The notes: generated from the letters alone by a model not told the origin. Positions 36,606 through 46,804 are shown, counted from the first letter of the stretch. The stretch: 64,000 nt of DNA from Rhodobacter maris (GCF_900217815.1 NZ_OBMT01000001.1:496001-560000), one strand, 5' to 3'. Numbers and translations: made by a program.

Positions 36606-39509
36606 ATGAGCGCCGACACGCCCGAAACTTCCGTCGATTACCGCGAGACTGTTTTCCTGCCCGAGACCGAATTCCCGATGCGCGCAAACCTGCCCGCCCG
36701 CGAACCCGAATGGCTCGAGCGCTGGGCCCGGATCGGCATCTATGACCGGCTGCGCGAAAAGGCGGGCCGCCCCGCCTTCGTGCTGCATGACGGCCCTCCT
36801 TACGCCAACGGGCATCTGCACATCGGCCATGCGCTGAACAAGACGATCAAGGACATCATCGTGCGCAGCCATCAGATGATGGGCTTTGACAGCCGCTATG
36901 TGCCCGGCTGGGACTGCCACGGCCTGCCGATCGAATGGAAGATCGAGGAACAATACCGCGCCAAGGGGCTCAACAAGGACGATGTCGACACTGTCGCCTT
37001 CCGGCAGGAGTGCCGCCGCTTCGCTCAGAGCTGGGTTGATACCCAGCGCGAGGAATTCAAGCGTCTCGGGATCACCGGCAAGTGGCAAGACCCTTATCTG
37101 ACGATGGATTACCACGCAGAGGCCGTGATCGCCGAGGAGTTCATGAAATTCCTGATGAACGGCACGCTCTATCAAGGCTCGAAGCCGGTGATGTGGTCGC
37201 CCGTGGAAAAGACGGCGCTGGCCGAGGCGGAAGTGGAATACCACGACCACACCAGCCACACGATCTGGGTGCGGTTCAAGCCGCGCAAGGGGCTTGAGGG
37301 CTGCACTGTGGTGATCTGGACCACCACGCCCTGGACGATCCCGCAAAACCGTGCTGTCGCCTATGGCCCCGAGATTGCCTACGGCCTCTACGAGGTGACC
37401 GGGCGCCCGGAGCAAAGCACTGCCATCATCGGCGAGCAGCTTGTGTTGTCGGATGCGCTCGCGGCGCAAGTCATGGCTGCCGCGAAACTCGATGAAGCGA
37501 TGTATCGCCGCCTACGCGATGTGCCGGCTTCCGAGTTCGAAGGCGTTGTCCTCGCCCATCCCTATGCGGGGATCGAAGGCGGCAACGGCGAATGGGAGTT
37601 CGACGTGCCGATGCTGCCGGGCGATCACGTGACCGACGATGCGGGCACGGGCTTTGTGCATACCGCGCCGAGCCATGGCGATGACGACTATCAGCTTGGC
37701 CTGAAGTTCGGCCTGAAGATGACCTACAACGTCGAGCCCGATGGGACTTACCGCGCTTCGCTGCCGGTTTTTGGCGGGCAGGCGATCATCGAGCCCGATG
37801 GCAAGGATGGCCCGGCCAACGTGTCCAACATCAAAGCGCTGCATGCGCAAGGCGCGCTTCTGGCAAAGGGCAAGCTGAAGCACTCCTACCCGCATTCTTG
37901 GCGCTCCAAGGCGCCACTGATCTATCGCAACACGCCACAATGGTTTGCCGCCATCGACCACAAGCTCGCGGACGGCATGGGCACTTATGGCGACACGATC
38001 CGCACGCGCGCACTCTACTCGATCGAGGAACTGGTGCAGTTCACCCCCCCGGCCGGGCGCAACCGCCTGCATTCGATGATCGAGACTCGCCCCGACTGGG
38101 TTCTCAGCCGTCAACGCGCCTGGGGCGTGCCATTGACTTGCTTCACCAAGAAGGGCGCGCAACCGACTGACTCGGATTTCCTCTTGCGTAACGCAGAGGT
38201 CAACGCCCGTATCTCCGCCGCGTTCGAAACGGACGGCGCGGATGTCTGGTATACGCCGGGCTTTAAGGAAAAGATGCTCGAAGGCATCGCCAACCCGGCG
38301 GAATACACTCAGGTCTTCGACGTGCTCGATGTCTGGTTTGACAGCGGCTCGACCCATGCTTTCGTGCTGCGCGACCGCGCGGATGGCACCGAGGATGGCA
38401 TCGCAGATGTTTACATGGAAGGCACCGACCAGCACCGCGGCTGGTTCCATTCCTCATTGCTGCAAGCCTGCGCCACCAAGGGGCGTGCTCCGTATCGCAA
38501 TGTCGTGACGCATGGCTTCACGCTCGACGAGAAGGGCATGAAAATGTCCAAATCGATCGGCAACACCGTGGCCCCGCAACAGGTGATCGATGAATACGGG
38601 GCCGATATTCTGCGGCTCTGGGTGGCGCAGTCCGACTACACGGCGGATCAGCGCATCGGACCGAAGATCCTCAAGGGCACCGCCGACAGCTACCGGCGTT
38701 TGCGCAACACGCTGCGCTTCATGCTCGGCGCGCTCGCGGGCTACAGCGAGACCGAGGCCGTGGCCCCCGAGGCGATGCCGGAGCTGGAACGCTGGGTGCT
38801 GCACCGGCTTGCCGAACTTGATGAGACGGTGCGCGCGGGCTACACCGCCTATGACTTCCAGGGCGTGTTCCAGAGCCTCTTCACCTTCTGCACGGTGGAC
38901 CTTTCGGCCTTCTATTTCGACATCCGCAAGGACGCGCTTTATTGCGACGGGCCGGAAAGCCCGCGCCGCCGCGCCACGCGCACGGTGCTGGACCTCTTGT
39001 TCCACCGGTTGACGAAATGGCTCGCGCCGATGCTGCCCTTCACGATGGAAGATGTCTGGCTCTCGCGCTTCCCGGGCGCGGAGAACTCCGTCCACCTCGA
39101 AGATTTCGCCGAAACGCCGAAGGCTTGGCTTGCGCCGGAGCTGGCGGCGAAATGGGAGGGCATCCGCCGCGCACGGCGCGCCGTGACCGCAGCGCTCGAA
39201 GTGCAGCGCACCGCCAAGGTGATCGGCGCGAGCCTTGAGGCGGCCCCGGTCGTGCATGTCGAGGATGCGGGCCTTGAGGCGGCGCTGAAATCGGTCGAGT
39301 TTGCCGATATCTGCATCACTTCGGACCTCATCCTGACCACGGACCCGGCGCCCTCGGAAGCCTTCCGCCTGCCCGAAGTGCCGGGCGTGGCCGTAGTGTT
39401 CGAGACCGCGAGCGGCGCAAAATGCGAGCGCTGCTGGAAGATCCTGCCCGATGTGGGCAGCCATGCCCATGCGCAGACCTGCAAACGCTGCAACGACGTG
39501 CTGGGCTGA
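36606..39509 (+). CDS. ileS: Isoleucyl-tRNA synthetase
   Basis: Class Ia synthetase that charges tRNA-Ile. The 967-residue protein has HIGH as HLHIGHALN (near residue 68), the editing (CP1) domain with WTTTPWTIPQNRAVAYG, KMSKS as MKMSKSIGNTV (near 645), and a C-terminal zinc finger CERCW...CKRCNDVLG with four cysteines. The start ATG 36606 (MSADTPETSVDY) was chosen over 36492 because homologues start close to the YRETVFLP segment. A strong terminator follows. Confidence 0.96.
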   Translation: MSADTPETSVDYRETVFLPETEFPMRANLPAREPEWLERWARIGIYDRLREKAGRPAFVLHDGPPYANGHLHIGHALNKTIKDIIVRSHQMMGFDSRYVPGWDCHGLPIEWKIEEQYRAKGLNKDDVDTVAFRQECRRFAQSWVDTQREEFKRLGITGKWQDPYLTMDYHAEAVIAEEFMKFLMNGTLYQGSKPVMWSPVEKTALAEAEVEYHDHTSHTIWVRFKPRKGLEGCTVVIWTTTPWTIPQNRAVAYGPEIAYGLYEVTGRPEQSTAIIGEQLVLSDALAAQVMAAAKLDEAMYRRLRDVPASEFEGVVLAHPYAGIEGGNGEWEFDVPMLPGDHVTDDAGTGFVHTAPSHGDDDYQLGLKFGLKMTYNVEPDGTYRASLPVFGGQAIIEPDGKDGPANVSNIKALHAQGALLAKGKLKHSYPHSWRSKAPLIYRNTPQWFAAIDHKLADGMGTYGDTIRTRALYSIEELVQFTPPAGRNRLHSMIETRPDWVLSRQRAWGVPLTCFTKKGAQPTDSDFLLRNAEVNARISAAFETDGADVWYTPGFKEKMLEGIANPAEYTQVFDVLDVWFDSGSTHAFVLRDRADGTEDGIADVYMEGTDQHRGWFHSSLLQACATKGRAPYRNVVTHGFTLDEKGMKMSKSIGNTVAPQQVIDEYGADILRLWVAQSDYTADQRIGPKILKGTADSYRRLRNTLRFMLGALAGYSETEAVAPEAMPELERWVLHRLAELDETVRAGYTAYDFQGVFQSLFTFCTVDLSAFYFDIRKDALYCDGPESPRRRATRTVLDLLFHRLTKWLAPMLPFTMEDVWLSRFPGAENSVHLEDFAETPKAWLAPELAAKWEGIRRARRAVTAALEVQRTAKVIGASLEAAPVVHVEDAGLEAALKSVEFADICITSDLILTTDPAPSEAFRLPEVPGVAVVFETASGAKCERCWKILPDVGSHAHAQTCKRCNDVLG

Positions 39510-39532
39510 GCCGCTCGGATCTCGCTCCCCTG

Positions 39533-39555
39533 AGGGCGCCTTCGGGCGCCCTTTC
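39533..39555 (+). terminator. Terminator after ileS
   Basis: AGGGCGCC (39533-39540) pairs perfectly with GGCGCCCT (39545-39552) around a TTCG tetraloop and is followed by TTTC. It begins 24 bp after the ileS stop. Confidence 0.8.
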
Positions 39556-39719
39556 GCTTGCGCGGCTGGCGGCAAAATCGCGGGGGCAGGGTCCGGGCGA
39601 CGCAACCGCGCGCAGTCCCGCGCCCCACCGCCGCGTCCCACTTCCGTGCCGTGACGCTGGGTTCCGCTTTGCCTCATCCCTCGCGCGGGGCAAGATTGCC
39701 CGAACGAGGGAGGCACCAG

Positions 39720-40490
39720 ATGCGCTATGACACGATCCGCTACGATTTCGCCGATGGGCTGGCCGTCATCACGCTTGAGCGCCCCGAAGTGATGAACGCG
39801 CTCAACGCGGCGATGCGGGCCGAACTCACCGGCGCCCTCGCCCGCGCGAGCACGGAGGCACGCGCCGTGGTGCTGACCGGCTCGGGCCGCGCCTTCTGCG
39901 CCGGACAGGATCTGAACGACGGCTCGGCGATCGAAGATCTCGAAACGCTGTTGCGCACCGAATACGACCCGATGCTGCGCGCCATCACCGAGGCGCCGGT
40001 GCCGGTGATCGCCGCGGTGAACGGGGCGGCGGCGGGGGCCGGCGCCAATCTGGCGCTCGCCGCCGATGTGGTGATCGCCACGCACTCGGCCGCCTTCCTG
40101 CAGGCCTTCACCCGGATCGGCCTGATGCCCGATGCGGGGGGCACCTGGACCCTGCCGCGGCAGGTGGGGCTCGCGCGGGCGATGGGAATGGCGCTTTTCG
40201 CCGAAAAGATCAGCGCCGAGGACGCGGCCCGGATCGGGCTGATCTGGGAAGCGGTTCCCGATGCCGATTTCGAAGCGCATTGGCGCACGCGGGCGATGCA
40301 GCTCGCACAGGGGCCAACTGCGGCCTATCGCGCAGTGAAAGAGGCGCTTCGGGCAAGCTTTGGCAACGATCTGGGCGCACAGCTCGCGCTCGAGGCACGG
40401 TTGCAAGGCGCTTTGGGGCGCAGCGCCGATTGCCGCGAAGGGGTGGCTGCCTTCCTCGAAAAGCGCCCCCCACGCTTTGCCGGCGCCTGA
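39720..40490 (+). CDS. Enoyl-CoA hydratase/isomerase, PaaG-like
   Basis: A 256-residue crotonase-fold enzyme. Oxyanion-hole segments GRAFCAGQDL and NGAAAGAGANLALAADVVIA are present. The segment MPDAGGTWTLPRQVGLARAM carries the Asp of PaaG-type isomerases (2-(1,2-epoxy-1,2-dihydrophenyl)acetyl-CoA isomerase) rather than the usual hydratase Glu. No other phenylacetate genes are nearby, so the physiological substrate is open. The ATG follows gagggagg; an open frame from 39558 has no such site. Confidence 0.85.
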   Translation: MRYDTIRYDFADGLAVITLERPEVMNALNAAMRAELTGALARASTEARAVVLTGSGRAFCAGQDLNDGSAIEDLETLLRTEYDPMLRAITEAPVPVIAAVNGAAAGAGANLALAADVVIATHSAAFLQAFTRIGLMPDAGGTWTLPRQVGLARAMGMALFAEKISAEDAARIGLIWEAVPDADFEAHWRTRAMQLAQGPTAAYRAVKEALRASFGNDLGAQLALEARLQGALGRSADCREGVAAFLEKRPPRFAGA

Positions 40491-40542
40491 GCGGCATCCG
40501 CGCGCTTGCCCGCCTCCGCGCTCCGCGCTAGGCAGGGCGGGC

Positions 40543-40628
40543 GCGGGCGTGGCGGAATGGTAGACGCATGGGACTTAAACTCCCTCGGAGGCAACTCCAT
40601 ACCGGTTCGAGTCCGGTCGCCCGCACCA
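40543..40628 (+). tRNA. tRNA-Leu (anticodon TAA)
   Basis: The 7-bp acceptor GCGGGCG (40543-40549) pairs with CGCCCGC (40618-40624). Discriminator A is at 40625 and CCA is encoded at 40626-40628. The anticodon loop contains TAA (within gacttaaactc), the variable arm is long (class II: ctcggaggcaactcca), and the T-loop is GGTTCGAGTCC. All these match leucine tRNA reading UUA. Confidence 0.95.
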
Positions 40629-40708
40629 GCCGCTTCACGCCGTGAGGATTCCGCGCTTGCCCCGCCCCGCCGCCACTCCTAAACCGGGTCAAGCCCGGAG
40701 GAGGAGCC

Positions 40709-42499
40709 ATGGCCCGCAGACCACAAACCCCGCTCGAAGAGCGCCCGAAAACACGCCGCGTTGCCGGGCTGAGGGGCCTCGCCCCCTTTCTCGCCCCCTA
40801 TCGCGGGCTTGCCCTCGCCACGCTTGCAGCCCTCGTGCTCACCGCCTGCGTCACGCTGATCCTGCCCGTTGCGGCGCGTCGCGTGGTAGACAGCTTCCAG
40901 TCCGGCGGCGAACTGCTCGATGAGTATTTCCTCGCCGCCCATATCATCGCGATCTTGCTCGCCGTCGGCACCGCCACCCGCTACTGGCTGGTGACGCGGT
41001 TTGGCGAGCGCGTTGTTTCCGATATCCGCAAGGCCGTGTTCGACCGTGTGATCGGGCTCTCACCTGCCTTCTATGAGAAGATCCTGACCGGCGAGATCAT
41101 CTCGCGCATCACCACCGACACCACGCTGATCCAGTCCCTGATCGGCTCCTCTGTCTCCGTCGCGCTGCGCAATATCCTGATCCTCGCAGGCGGGCTCTTC
41201 ATGTTGCTCCTCACTTCGGCCAAGCTGACCGGGCTCGTGCTCCTGATCGTGCCGCTCGTGATCGTGCCAATCATCGTCATGGGGCGCAGGCTGCGCCGGC
41301 TCAGCCGCGAAAATCAGGACTGGATAGCCTCCTCCTCCGGCTCGGCCTCGGAGGCGCTCAGTTCCGTGCAGACGGTGCAGGCCTTCACCCATGAGCCGCG
41401 CACCCGGAGCGCCTTTTCCGAGGTGACCGAGAAGGCCTTCACCGTCGCTTCCGCCCGCATCACCATGCGCGCGGTGATGACGGCGGTGGTGATCTTCCTC
41501 GTCTTCGCGGGCATCGTCGGCGTGCTCTGGATCGGCGCGCGTGACGTACGCGAAGGGCTGATGTCGGTGGGTGAACTGGTTCAGTTCGTCATCTATGCGG
41601 TGATGGTGGCCGCCGCGGTGGGGGCGCTGAGCGAGATCTGGGGTGAGCTTTTGCGCGCTGCTGGGGCGACCGAGCGACTCGTCGAACTCCTCGGGGCGGA
41701 GGATCAGGTGCGCGACCCGGAGCGCCCCGAGGCGCTGCCGATGCCCGCAAAAGGCGCCATCGCCTTTGAAAACGTCACCTTCCACTATCCGTCGCGGCCC
41801 GAGATGTCGGCGCTCGACAATGTCAGCCTCGCCATCGCACCGGGCGAGACGGTGGCGCTGGTCGGCCCTTCCGGGGCGGGAAAAACCACGATCATCCAGT
41901 TGATCTTGCGGTTCTATGACCCGGAAACCGGGCGCGTGACGATTGACGGCCACGACCTGCGCCGCCTCAAGCGCGCCGAGTTCCGCCGCGCCCTGGCGCT
42001 TGTGCCGCAAGACCCGGTGATCTTTGCGACGACCGCGCGCGAGAACATCCGGTTCGGTCGCCCGGAGGCGAGCGATGCCGAGGTGGAGGCGGCCGCGCGC
42101 GCCGCCCATGCGCTCGACTTTCTGCAGGCCCTGCCGCAGGGGTTTGACACCTATGTGGGCGAGCGCGGCGTGATGCTTTCGGGCGGGCAAAAGCAGCGCA
42201 TCGCCATTGCCCGCGCGATCCTGCGCGATGCGCCGATCCTGCTGCTTGACGAGGCCACCTCGGCGCTCGATGCCGCCTCCGAGCGCGCGGTGCAGGCCGC
42301 CGTGGACGAGATGCGCGCCACCCGCACCACGCTCATTGTGGCGCACCGGCTCGCCACGGTGAAGAAAGCAGACCGGATTCTGGTCTTTGACCATGGCCGC
42401 ATCGTCGCGCAGGGCACGCATGAGAGCCTTGTTGCCGAGGGCGGGCTCTATGCCGAACTGGCGCGGCTGCAATTCACCACCGGGGGGCTCGCGGACTGA
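40709..42499 (+). CDS. ABC exporter with fused membrane and ATPase domains (MsbA/LmrA-like)
   Basis: A 596-residue half-transporter. The six-TM ABC_membrane domain covers roughly residues 25-320. The nucleotide-binding domain has Walker A ALVGPSGAGKTT (near 385), signature LSGGQKQRIAIARA, Walker B ILLLDEATSALD and the H-loop IVAHRLATV. It is probably a homodimeric lipid or drug exporter; the substrate is undetermined. ATG 40709 follows ggaggag. It begins 80 bp after tRNA-Leu. Confidence 0.88.
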   Translation: MARRPQTPLEERPKTRRVAGLRGLAPFLAPYRGLALATLAALVLTACVTLILPVAARRVVDSFQSGGELLDEYFLAAHIIAILLAVGTATRYWLVTRFGERVVSDIRKAVFDRVIGLSPAFYEKILTGEIISRITTDTTLIQSLIGSSVSVALRNILILAGGLFMLLLTSAKLTGLVLLIVPLVIVPIIVMGRRLRRLSRENQDWIASSSGSASEALSSVQTVQAFTHEPRTRSAFSEVTEKAFTVASARITMRAVMTAVVIFLVFAGIVGVLWIGARDVREGLMSVGELVQFVIYAVMVAAAVGALSEIWGELLRAAGATERLVELLGAEDQVRDPERPEALPMPAKGAIAFENVTFHYPSRPEMSALDNVSLAIAPGETVALVGPSGAGKTTIIQLILRFYDPETGRVTIDGHDLRRLKRAEFRRALALVPQDPVIFATTARENIRFGRPEASDAEVEAAARAAHALDFLQALPQGFDTYVGERGVMLSGGQKQRIAIARAILRDAPILLLDEATSALDAASERAVQAAVDEMRATRTTLIVAHRLATVKKADRILVFDHGRIVAQGTHESLVAEGGLYAELARLQFTTGGLAD

Positions 42500-42625
42500 G
42501 CCCTTCACGCGGCGTCAGGCCGCGCGATGACGTGACGTTTCGTCGCCCCTCGGCCTTGCCCGTAGGCGCAGGATTTCGCAAAGTGACGGGCAGGCTCGCG
42601 GAGGAACGGGCCGGGGAGGACCAGC

Positions 42626-44518
42626 ATGACCGAGACTTTTGCGACCGTGGCCGATCGCGACCGCGTTGAAGCCCAGATGCCATGGGAAGAGCGCGACCGG
42701 GCGCTGACGATGTATGAGTTCCTGACCCGGGTCAAACAGCGCCACGGCACCCGCCCGGCACTGAGCTTCCAGATCACCTCCGGTCCGAAAGACCCGGCCG
42801 TCACCTGGACCTGGGATCAGGTTCATGCCCGGGTGACGCAGGCCGCGAACCTGCTGCGCAGCCTCGGTGTGAAGGAGACGGACACCGTCGCCTACCTCCT
42901 GCCGAACTGCCTTGAGACCGCGGTGGTGCTGCTTGCCGGCTCGGTTGCGGGGATCGTGAACCCGATCAACCCGCTGCTTGAAGCCGAACAGATCGCCGCG
43001 ATCTTGCGCGAGACCAAGGCGAAGGTGCTCGTCACGCTGAAAAGCTTCCCGAAGACCGATGTGGCGCAAAAGGCCGCCGAGGCGGTGAAACATGCGCCGA
43101 ATGTGCAGGTGGTGCTGGAGGTCGATCTCAATCGCTATCTCACCGGGGCAAAGAAGTTCATCGTTCCCTTCCTGCGCCCGAAGACCCATTTCAAGCATCA
43201 CGCCGATGTCTATTGCTTCAACCTCGCCTGTGACGGCATGCCCGCCGACCGGCTCGTGTTCGAGGATGCGACGGGCGACCGGGTGTCTGCCTATTTCCAC
43301 ACCGGCGGCACCACCGGCATGCCCAAGGTGGCGCAGCACAAATATTCCGGCATGATCTACAACGGCTGGCTCGGCGGCACTTTGCTCTTTGATTACAAGG
43401 ATGTGATGATCTGCCCGTTGCCGCTGTTTCATGTTTTCGCGGCCTATCCGATCCTGATGTCGGCCATTGCCTCGGGCGCGCATGTGGTCTTTCCGACCCC
43501 CGCGGGCTATCGCGGCGAGGGCGTGTTCGACAATTTCTGGAAGCTCGTGGAGCGTTGGCAGGTCACGTTCCTGATCTCGGTGCCCACCGCCATCGCGGCG
43601 CTGATGCAGCGCAAGGTGGATGCCGATATCTCAAGCCTGCGCACGGCGATCTCCGGCTCGGCACCGCTGCCGGTGGAGCTTTACAACCGCTTCAAGGAGG
43701 CGACGGGGGTCGAGATCTGCGAGGGCTACGGGCTCACCGAGGCCACCTGCCTCGTCGCCGTGAACCCGGTTGACGGGGTGAAGAAGGTCGGCTCCGTCGG
43801 CCTGCCGCTGCCCTATTCGCATGTTCGGATCCTGCGCAAGACCGAAGGCGGCTTCACCGAATGCGGCATCGACGAAGTGGGCGAGATCTGCGTGGCCAAC
43901 CCCGGCGTGTTCGAGGGCTCGACCTACACAGAAGTCGACAAGAACCACGACCTTTTTGCCGAAGACCGGTTCCTGCGCACCGGCGACCTCGGTCGGCTCG
44001 ACCCGGATGGCTATCTCTGGATCACCGGCCGCGCGAAAGATCTGATCATCCGCGGCGGCCACAATATCGACCCCGCCGAGATCGAAGAGGCGATGCTCGC
44101 GCATCCCTCCGTCAGCTTTGCGGGCGCGATCGGCCAGCCTGATGCCTTCGCGGGCGAACTCCCCTGCGTTTATCTGGAGCTGATGGATGGCGCGAACGTC
44201 GAGATGGAAGAGCTTCTTGCCCATGCCAAGCGCCACATCCACGAACGCGCCGCGATCCCGAAACATATCGAGGTGATGGCGGAACTGCCGAAAACCGCTG
44301 TGGGCAAGATCTTCAAACCCGATTTGCGCAAGCGGGCCATCACGCGCGTCATCAATGCCGCGCTGACCGAAGCGGAGGTGACGGCGCATGTGCTCGCCGT
44401 CGTTGAGGACAAGAAGCGGGGCCTCGTGGCGCAACTCGCCAGCACCGGCGCGTTTGACGAGGAGAAACTGCGCCAGGTGATGGGGCAGTTCACCGTGCCC
44501 TGGGACTGGGCAGAGTAA
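42626..44518 (+). CDS. Acyl-CoA synthetase (AMP-forming)
   Basis: A 630-residue ANL-superfamily ligase. The P-loop is YFHTGGTTGMPKVAQH (near residue 225), then EGYGLTEATC, TGDLGRLDPDGYLWITGRAKD with the hinge Asp, and the catalytic lysine in KTAVGKIFKPDLR. Activation of a medium- or long-chain acid is likely. The length is slightly above typical FadD. Its stop codon sits inside a palindrome shared with trmD. Confidence 0.87.
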   Translation: MTETFATVADRDRVEAQMPWEERDRALTMYEFLTRVKQRHGTRPALSFQITSGPKDPAVTWTWDQVHARVTQAANLLRSLGVKETDTVAYLLPNCLETAVVLLAGSVAGIVNPINPLLEAEQIAAILRETKAKVLVTLKSFPKTDVAQKAAEAVKHAPNVQVVLEVDLNRYLTGAKKFIVPFLRPKTHFKHHADVYCFNLACDGMPADRLVFEDATGDRVSAYFHTGGTTGMPKVAQHKYSGMIYNGWLGGTLLFDYKDVMICPLPLFHVFAAYPILMSAIASGAHVVFPTPAGYRGEGVFDNFWKLVERWQVTFLISVPTAIAALMQRKVDADISSLRTAISGSAPLPVELYNRFKEATGVEICEGYGLTEATCLVAVNPVDGVKKVGSVGLPLPYSHVRILRKTEGGFTECGIDEVGEICVANPGVFEGSTYTEVDKNHDLFAEDRFLRTGDLGRLDPDGYLWITGRAKDLIIRGGHNIDPAEIEEAMLAHPSVSFAGAIGQPDAFAGELPCVYLELMDGANVEMEELLAHAKRHIHERAAIPKHIEVMAELPKTAVGKIFKPDLRKRAITRVINAALTEAEVTAHVLAVVEDKKRGLVAQLASTGAFDEEKLRQVMGQFTVPWDWAE

Positions 44519-44536
44519 CGCGGCGGCGCGTTACTC
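44513..44536. terminator. Bidirectional palindrome spanning both convergent stop codons
   Basis: GAGTAACGCG (44513-44522) and CGCGTTACTC (44527-44536) form a perfect 10-bp dyad around GCGG. The TAA of the acyl-CoA synthetase (44516-44518) lies in the left arm and the TAA of trmD (44533-44531 on the minus strand) in the right arm. T-rich tracts are short, so termination efficiency is uncertain. Confidence 0.65.
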
Positions 44537-45469
44537 CTTGGCGGTGAACTTCTGCCACAGGTCAGGGCGGCGCGCGCGCGTGAGCGCCGCGCTCATCTCC
44601 CGCCGCCACGCCGCGATCTTCTTGTGATTGCCCGAGGTCAAGACCTCGGGAATCGCGCGGCCCTGCCATTCCGCCGGGCGGGTGTATTGCGGATGCTCTA
44701 AAAGCCCGTTCGAATGGCTCTCTTCGGTCGCGCTGTCGGCATTGCCAAGCACCCCCTCGCGCAGGCGCACCGTGGCATCGAGCACCACCTGCGCCGCAAG
44801 CTCGCCCCCGGTGAGCACAAAATCCCCGATCGAGATTTCTTCGACGCCATAGGCCTCAAGCACGCGCTCATCGACCCCTTCAAACCGGCCGCAGAGAAGT
44901 GTCACCCCTTCGGCGGCGGCAAGGCGGCGGGCGTCCTCCTGCGTGAACGGCTTGCCGCGCGGCGACATGTAGATCACCGGCCAACGGGCGCGGTCCGCAG
45001 GCGTGCCGCGCGCGGCGTCATCAAGCGCCGCCGCCACCACATCGGCGCGCAGCACCATCCCCGCGCCGCCCCCGGCGGGCGTATCGTCAACATTGCGGTG
45101 CTTGCCGATCCCGAACAGACGAAGATCGATCGTCTCAAGCCCCCAAAGCCCGGCCTCAAGCGCCTTGCCGGTGAGGCTGAGGCCAAGAACCCCCGGAAAC
45201 GCCTCGGGAAAGAGCGTCACGATCCGGGCGCGCCAGGCGGCCTTTGCCTCGGCGGTCTCAGCCATCAGATCGCGCGGCCGAACCACCGCGCCCAGCGATG
45301 TCACCACCGAGCGGCTGCCATGCGAGCGCGCGGCCGGTCCCGGCATCGGCACCGCATCCGTGCGCAGCTCTGCGGCAAGATCGAAGGTGGAAAGCTTCAC
45401 AGCGCCCGCTTTGGGCGGGCGCTCCGGCGCGGGGCCGGGCTCTTTCTCGGGGTCTTCGGGCGTGCTCAA
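44531..45469 (-). CDS. trmD: tRNA (guanine(37)-N1)-methyltransferase, N-terminally extended
   Basis: Methylates G37 of tRNAs reading CNN and prevents +1 frameshifting. The catalytic core (from about residue 79, [15 protein letters not shown]) has the SPOUT knot with [54 protein letters not shown] and [15 protein letters not shown] 68-residue N-terminal extension ([17 protein letters not shown]) precedes the usual start; similar SHG...KPRxLM extensions occur in Rhodobacteraceae TrmD. The start is TTG 45469 after gggagag, overlapping the upstream gene by four bases; ATG 45265 is the alternative. Confidence 0.93.
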   Translation of the reverse strand: MSTPEDPEKEPGPAPERPPKAGAVKLSTFDLAAELRTDAVPMPGPAARSHGSRSVVTSLGAVVRPRDLMAETAEAKAAWRARIVTLFPEAFPGVLGLSLTGKALEAGLWGLETIDLRLFGIGKHRNVDDTPAGGGAGMVLRADVVAAALDDAARGTPADRARWPVIYMSPRGKPFTQEDARRLAAAEGVTLLCGRFEGVDERVLEAYGVEEISIGDFVLTGGELAAQVVLDATVRLREGVLGNADSATEESHSNGLLEHPQYTRPAEWQGRAIPEVLTSGNHKKIAAWRREMSAALTRARRPDLWQKFTAKE

Positions 45470-46281
45470 AACGTCTCTCCCTCGGGCGCAATCAGCCCCG
45501 CGCGCTGCAAGACCGCGCGTTTCGCCGCGGCGAGCTCTGCATCGAGCAGATCCACGCGATTGAGCGCGATCAGCTCTTCGGTCACCGCGCGCGGCGGGGC
45601 AACATTGCGCGCCGGCACGGCCACGAACTGATCCTGCACGTCCCGCGGAAGGCTCAGAAAATCAACGAACGGCTGGCCCGCGCCAAAGCGCATGGACGCA
45701 AATTCCGAAACGTCATGGCTGACGACTTTCTGCCCCGGCAGCGCGGCGCAGATCCGCGCGAGCTGCGCGCGCAGCGGCATCTGGTCAAGCCCGGCGCGGA
45801 AGCTCTCCAGATCTTCGCAAAACGGCACAAGCTGATCCTTGCGCGCCTGATGCGCCCAGATGCTCTCGACCCAACTCGCCTGCGCGCGGGTGGAAAAATA
45901 GAGCGTCACCTCGACCGGCCAGTCAAACACCTCGAACGCGGCCAAAAGGGCGGCAATGCTCTCGCCCGCAGCCGGATAAGGCGCCGGATCGAGCCCGAGC
46001 GGCATCGGGCCGAGCAGGTTTTCGGCACTGATGATCAGTCTGCGCTTGGGTCCGAGCGTGAGCCCGGACAAAAAGGCCCGCATCGCCGCCGTGATCGCTT
46101 CGGCGCTCCGGGCATTGCGGGCAAAGCAATGCTCAAAAACGGCATGCGAGACCGCGCGCATTCGTCCGGGCAGCGCAAGGGCCGCCCGCGGCCAGATCAG
46201 TTCGCGGTTTTCGTGCAAAAAGGCCTGCGCCGAGGAGGTGGCGGTTTTATGAAAGCCGAGATGCAGAAACACCTGCATCAT
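45466..46281 (-). CDS. Sulfotransferase-like protein inside the rimM-trmD operon
   Basis: A 271-residue protein with an N-terminal PAPS-loop-like motif [18 protein letters not shown] followed by a Rossmann-like beta-alpha repeat and [14 protein letters not shown], as in distant sulfotransferase or glycan-modifying families. A 3'-phosphate-binding Arg/Ser region may be [14 protein letters not shown]. The acceptor substrate is unknown. It overlaps both rimM (ATGA at 46278-46281) and trmD (45466-45469), so it is translationally embedded in a conserved translation operon. Functional assignment is tentative. Confidence 0.7.
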   Translation of the reverse strand: MMQVFLHLGFHKTATSSAQAFLHENRELIWPRAALALPGRMRAVSHAVFEHCFARNARSAEAITAAMRAFLSGLTLGPKRRLIISAENLLGPMPLGLDPAPYPAAGESIAALLAAFEVFDWPVEVTLYFSTRAQASWVESIWAHQARKDQLVPFCEDLESFRAGLDQMPLRAQLARICAALPGQKVVSHDVSEFASMRFGAGQPFVDFLSLPRDVQDQFVAVPARNVAPPRAVTEELIALNRVDLLDAELAAAKRAVLQRAGLIAPEGETF

Positions 46282-46787
46282 TCAACTTCCTCAGGCGGGT
46301 CGGCGATGATGCGCCCCGCCGTAAGGTCGACCGTGGGCACCACGGCACGGGTAAAGGGCAGCAAAAGCGTGGTCTTGCGCCCGGGCGCGTAGATTTCGAG
46401 AATATCGCCCGCGCCGAAATTCTGCACCGCACGCACCTGACCGATCACCGCGCCGCCGGTATCGCGCACTTCGAGGCCAATCAGATCGGTGTGATAAAAC
46501 TCATCATCGGGCAAGCTCGGCAGCCGGGCACGATCCACCCAGAGGGTGACTCCGCGGAGCGCATCGGCCGCCTCTTTCGTCGCGACGCCCGAGAGCCGCG
46601 CGCCCAGCCCGCCGGTGACCGGGCGGGTGAGTTTGACGGTATAGCTCCCCGCTCCGTCCTCGGTGAAAAGCGGGCCGTAAGCGGCAATGTCTTCGGGCTC
46701 GGTGCAGAAGCTTTTCAGCCGCACTTCGCCGCGCACGCCAAAGGCGCCGGCAATGGCGCCCACGCAGACACGATCCGGTTTCGACAT
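46278..46787 (-). CDS. rimM: 16S rRNA processing protein RimM
   Basis: Assists 30S head maturation through ribosomal protein S19. The 169-residue protein has the N-terminal domain [20 protein letters not shown] and the PRC-barrel C-domain ([35 protein letters not shown]). ATG 46787 follows ggagg directly after the intercistronic hairpin. A longer open frame to 46832 would read through that hairpin. Confidence 0.95.
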   Translation of the reverse strand: MSKPDRVCVGAIAGAFGVRGEVRLKSFCTEPEDIAAYGPLFTEDGAGSYTVKLTRPVTGGLGARLSGVATKEAADALRGVTLWVDRARLPSLPDDEFYHTDLIGLEVRDTGGAVIGQVRAVQNFGAGDILEIYAPGRKTTLLLPFTRAVVPTVDLTAGRIIADPPEEVE

Positions 46788-46804
46788 CACCCCTCCAGAT
46801 GCAC

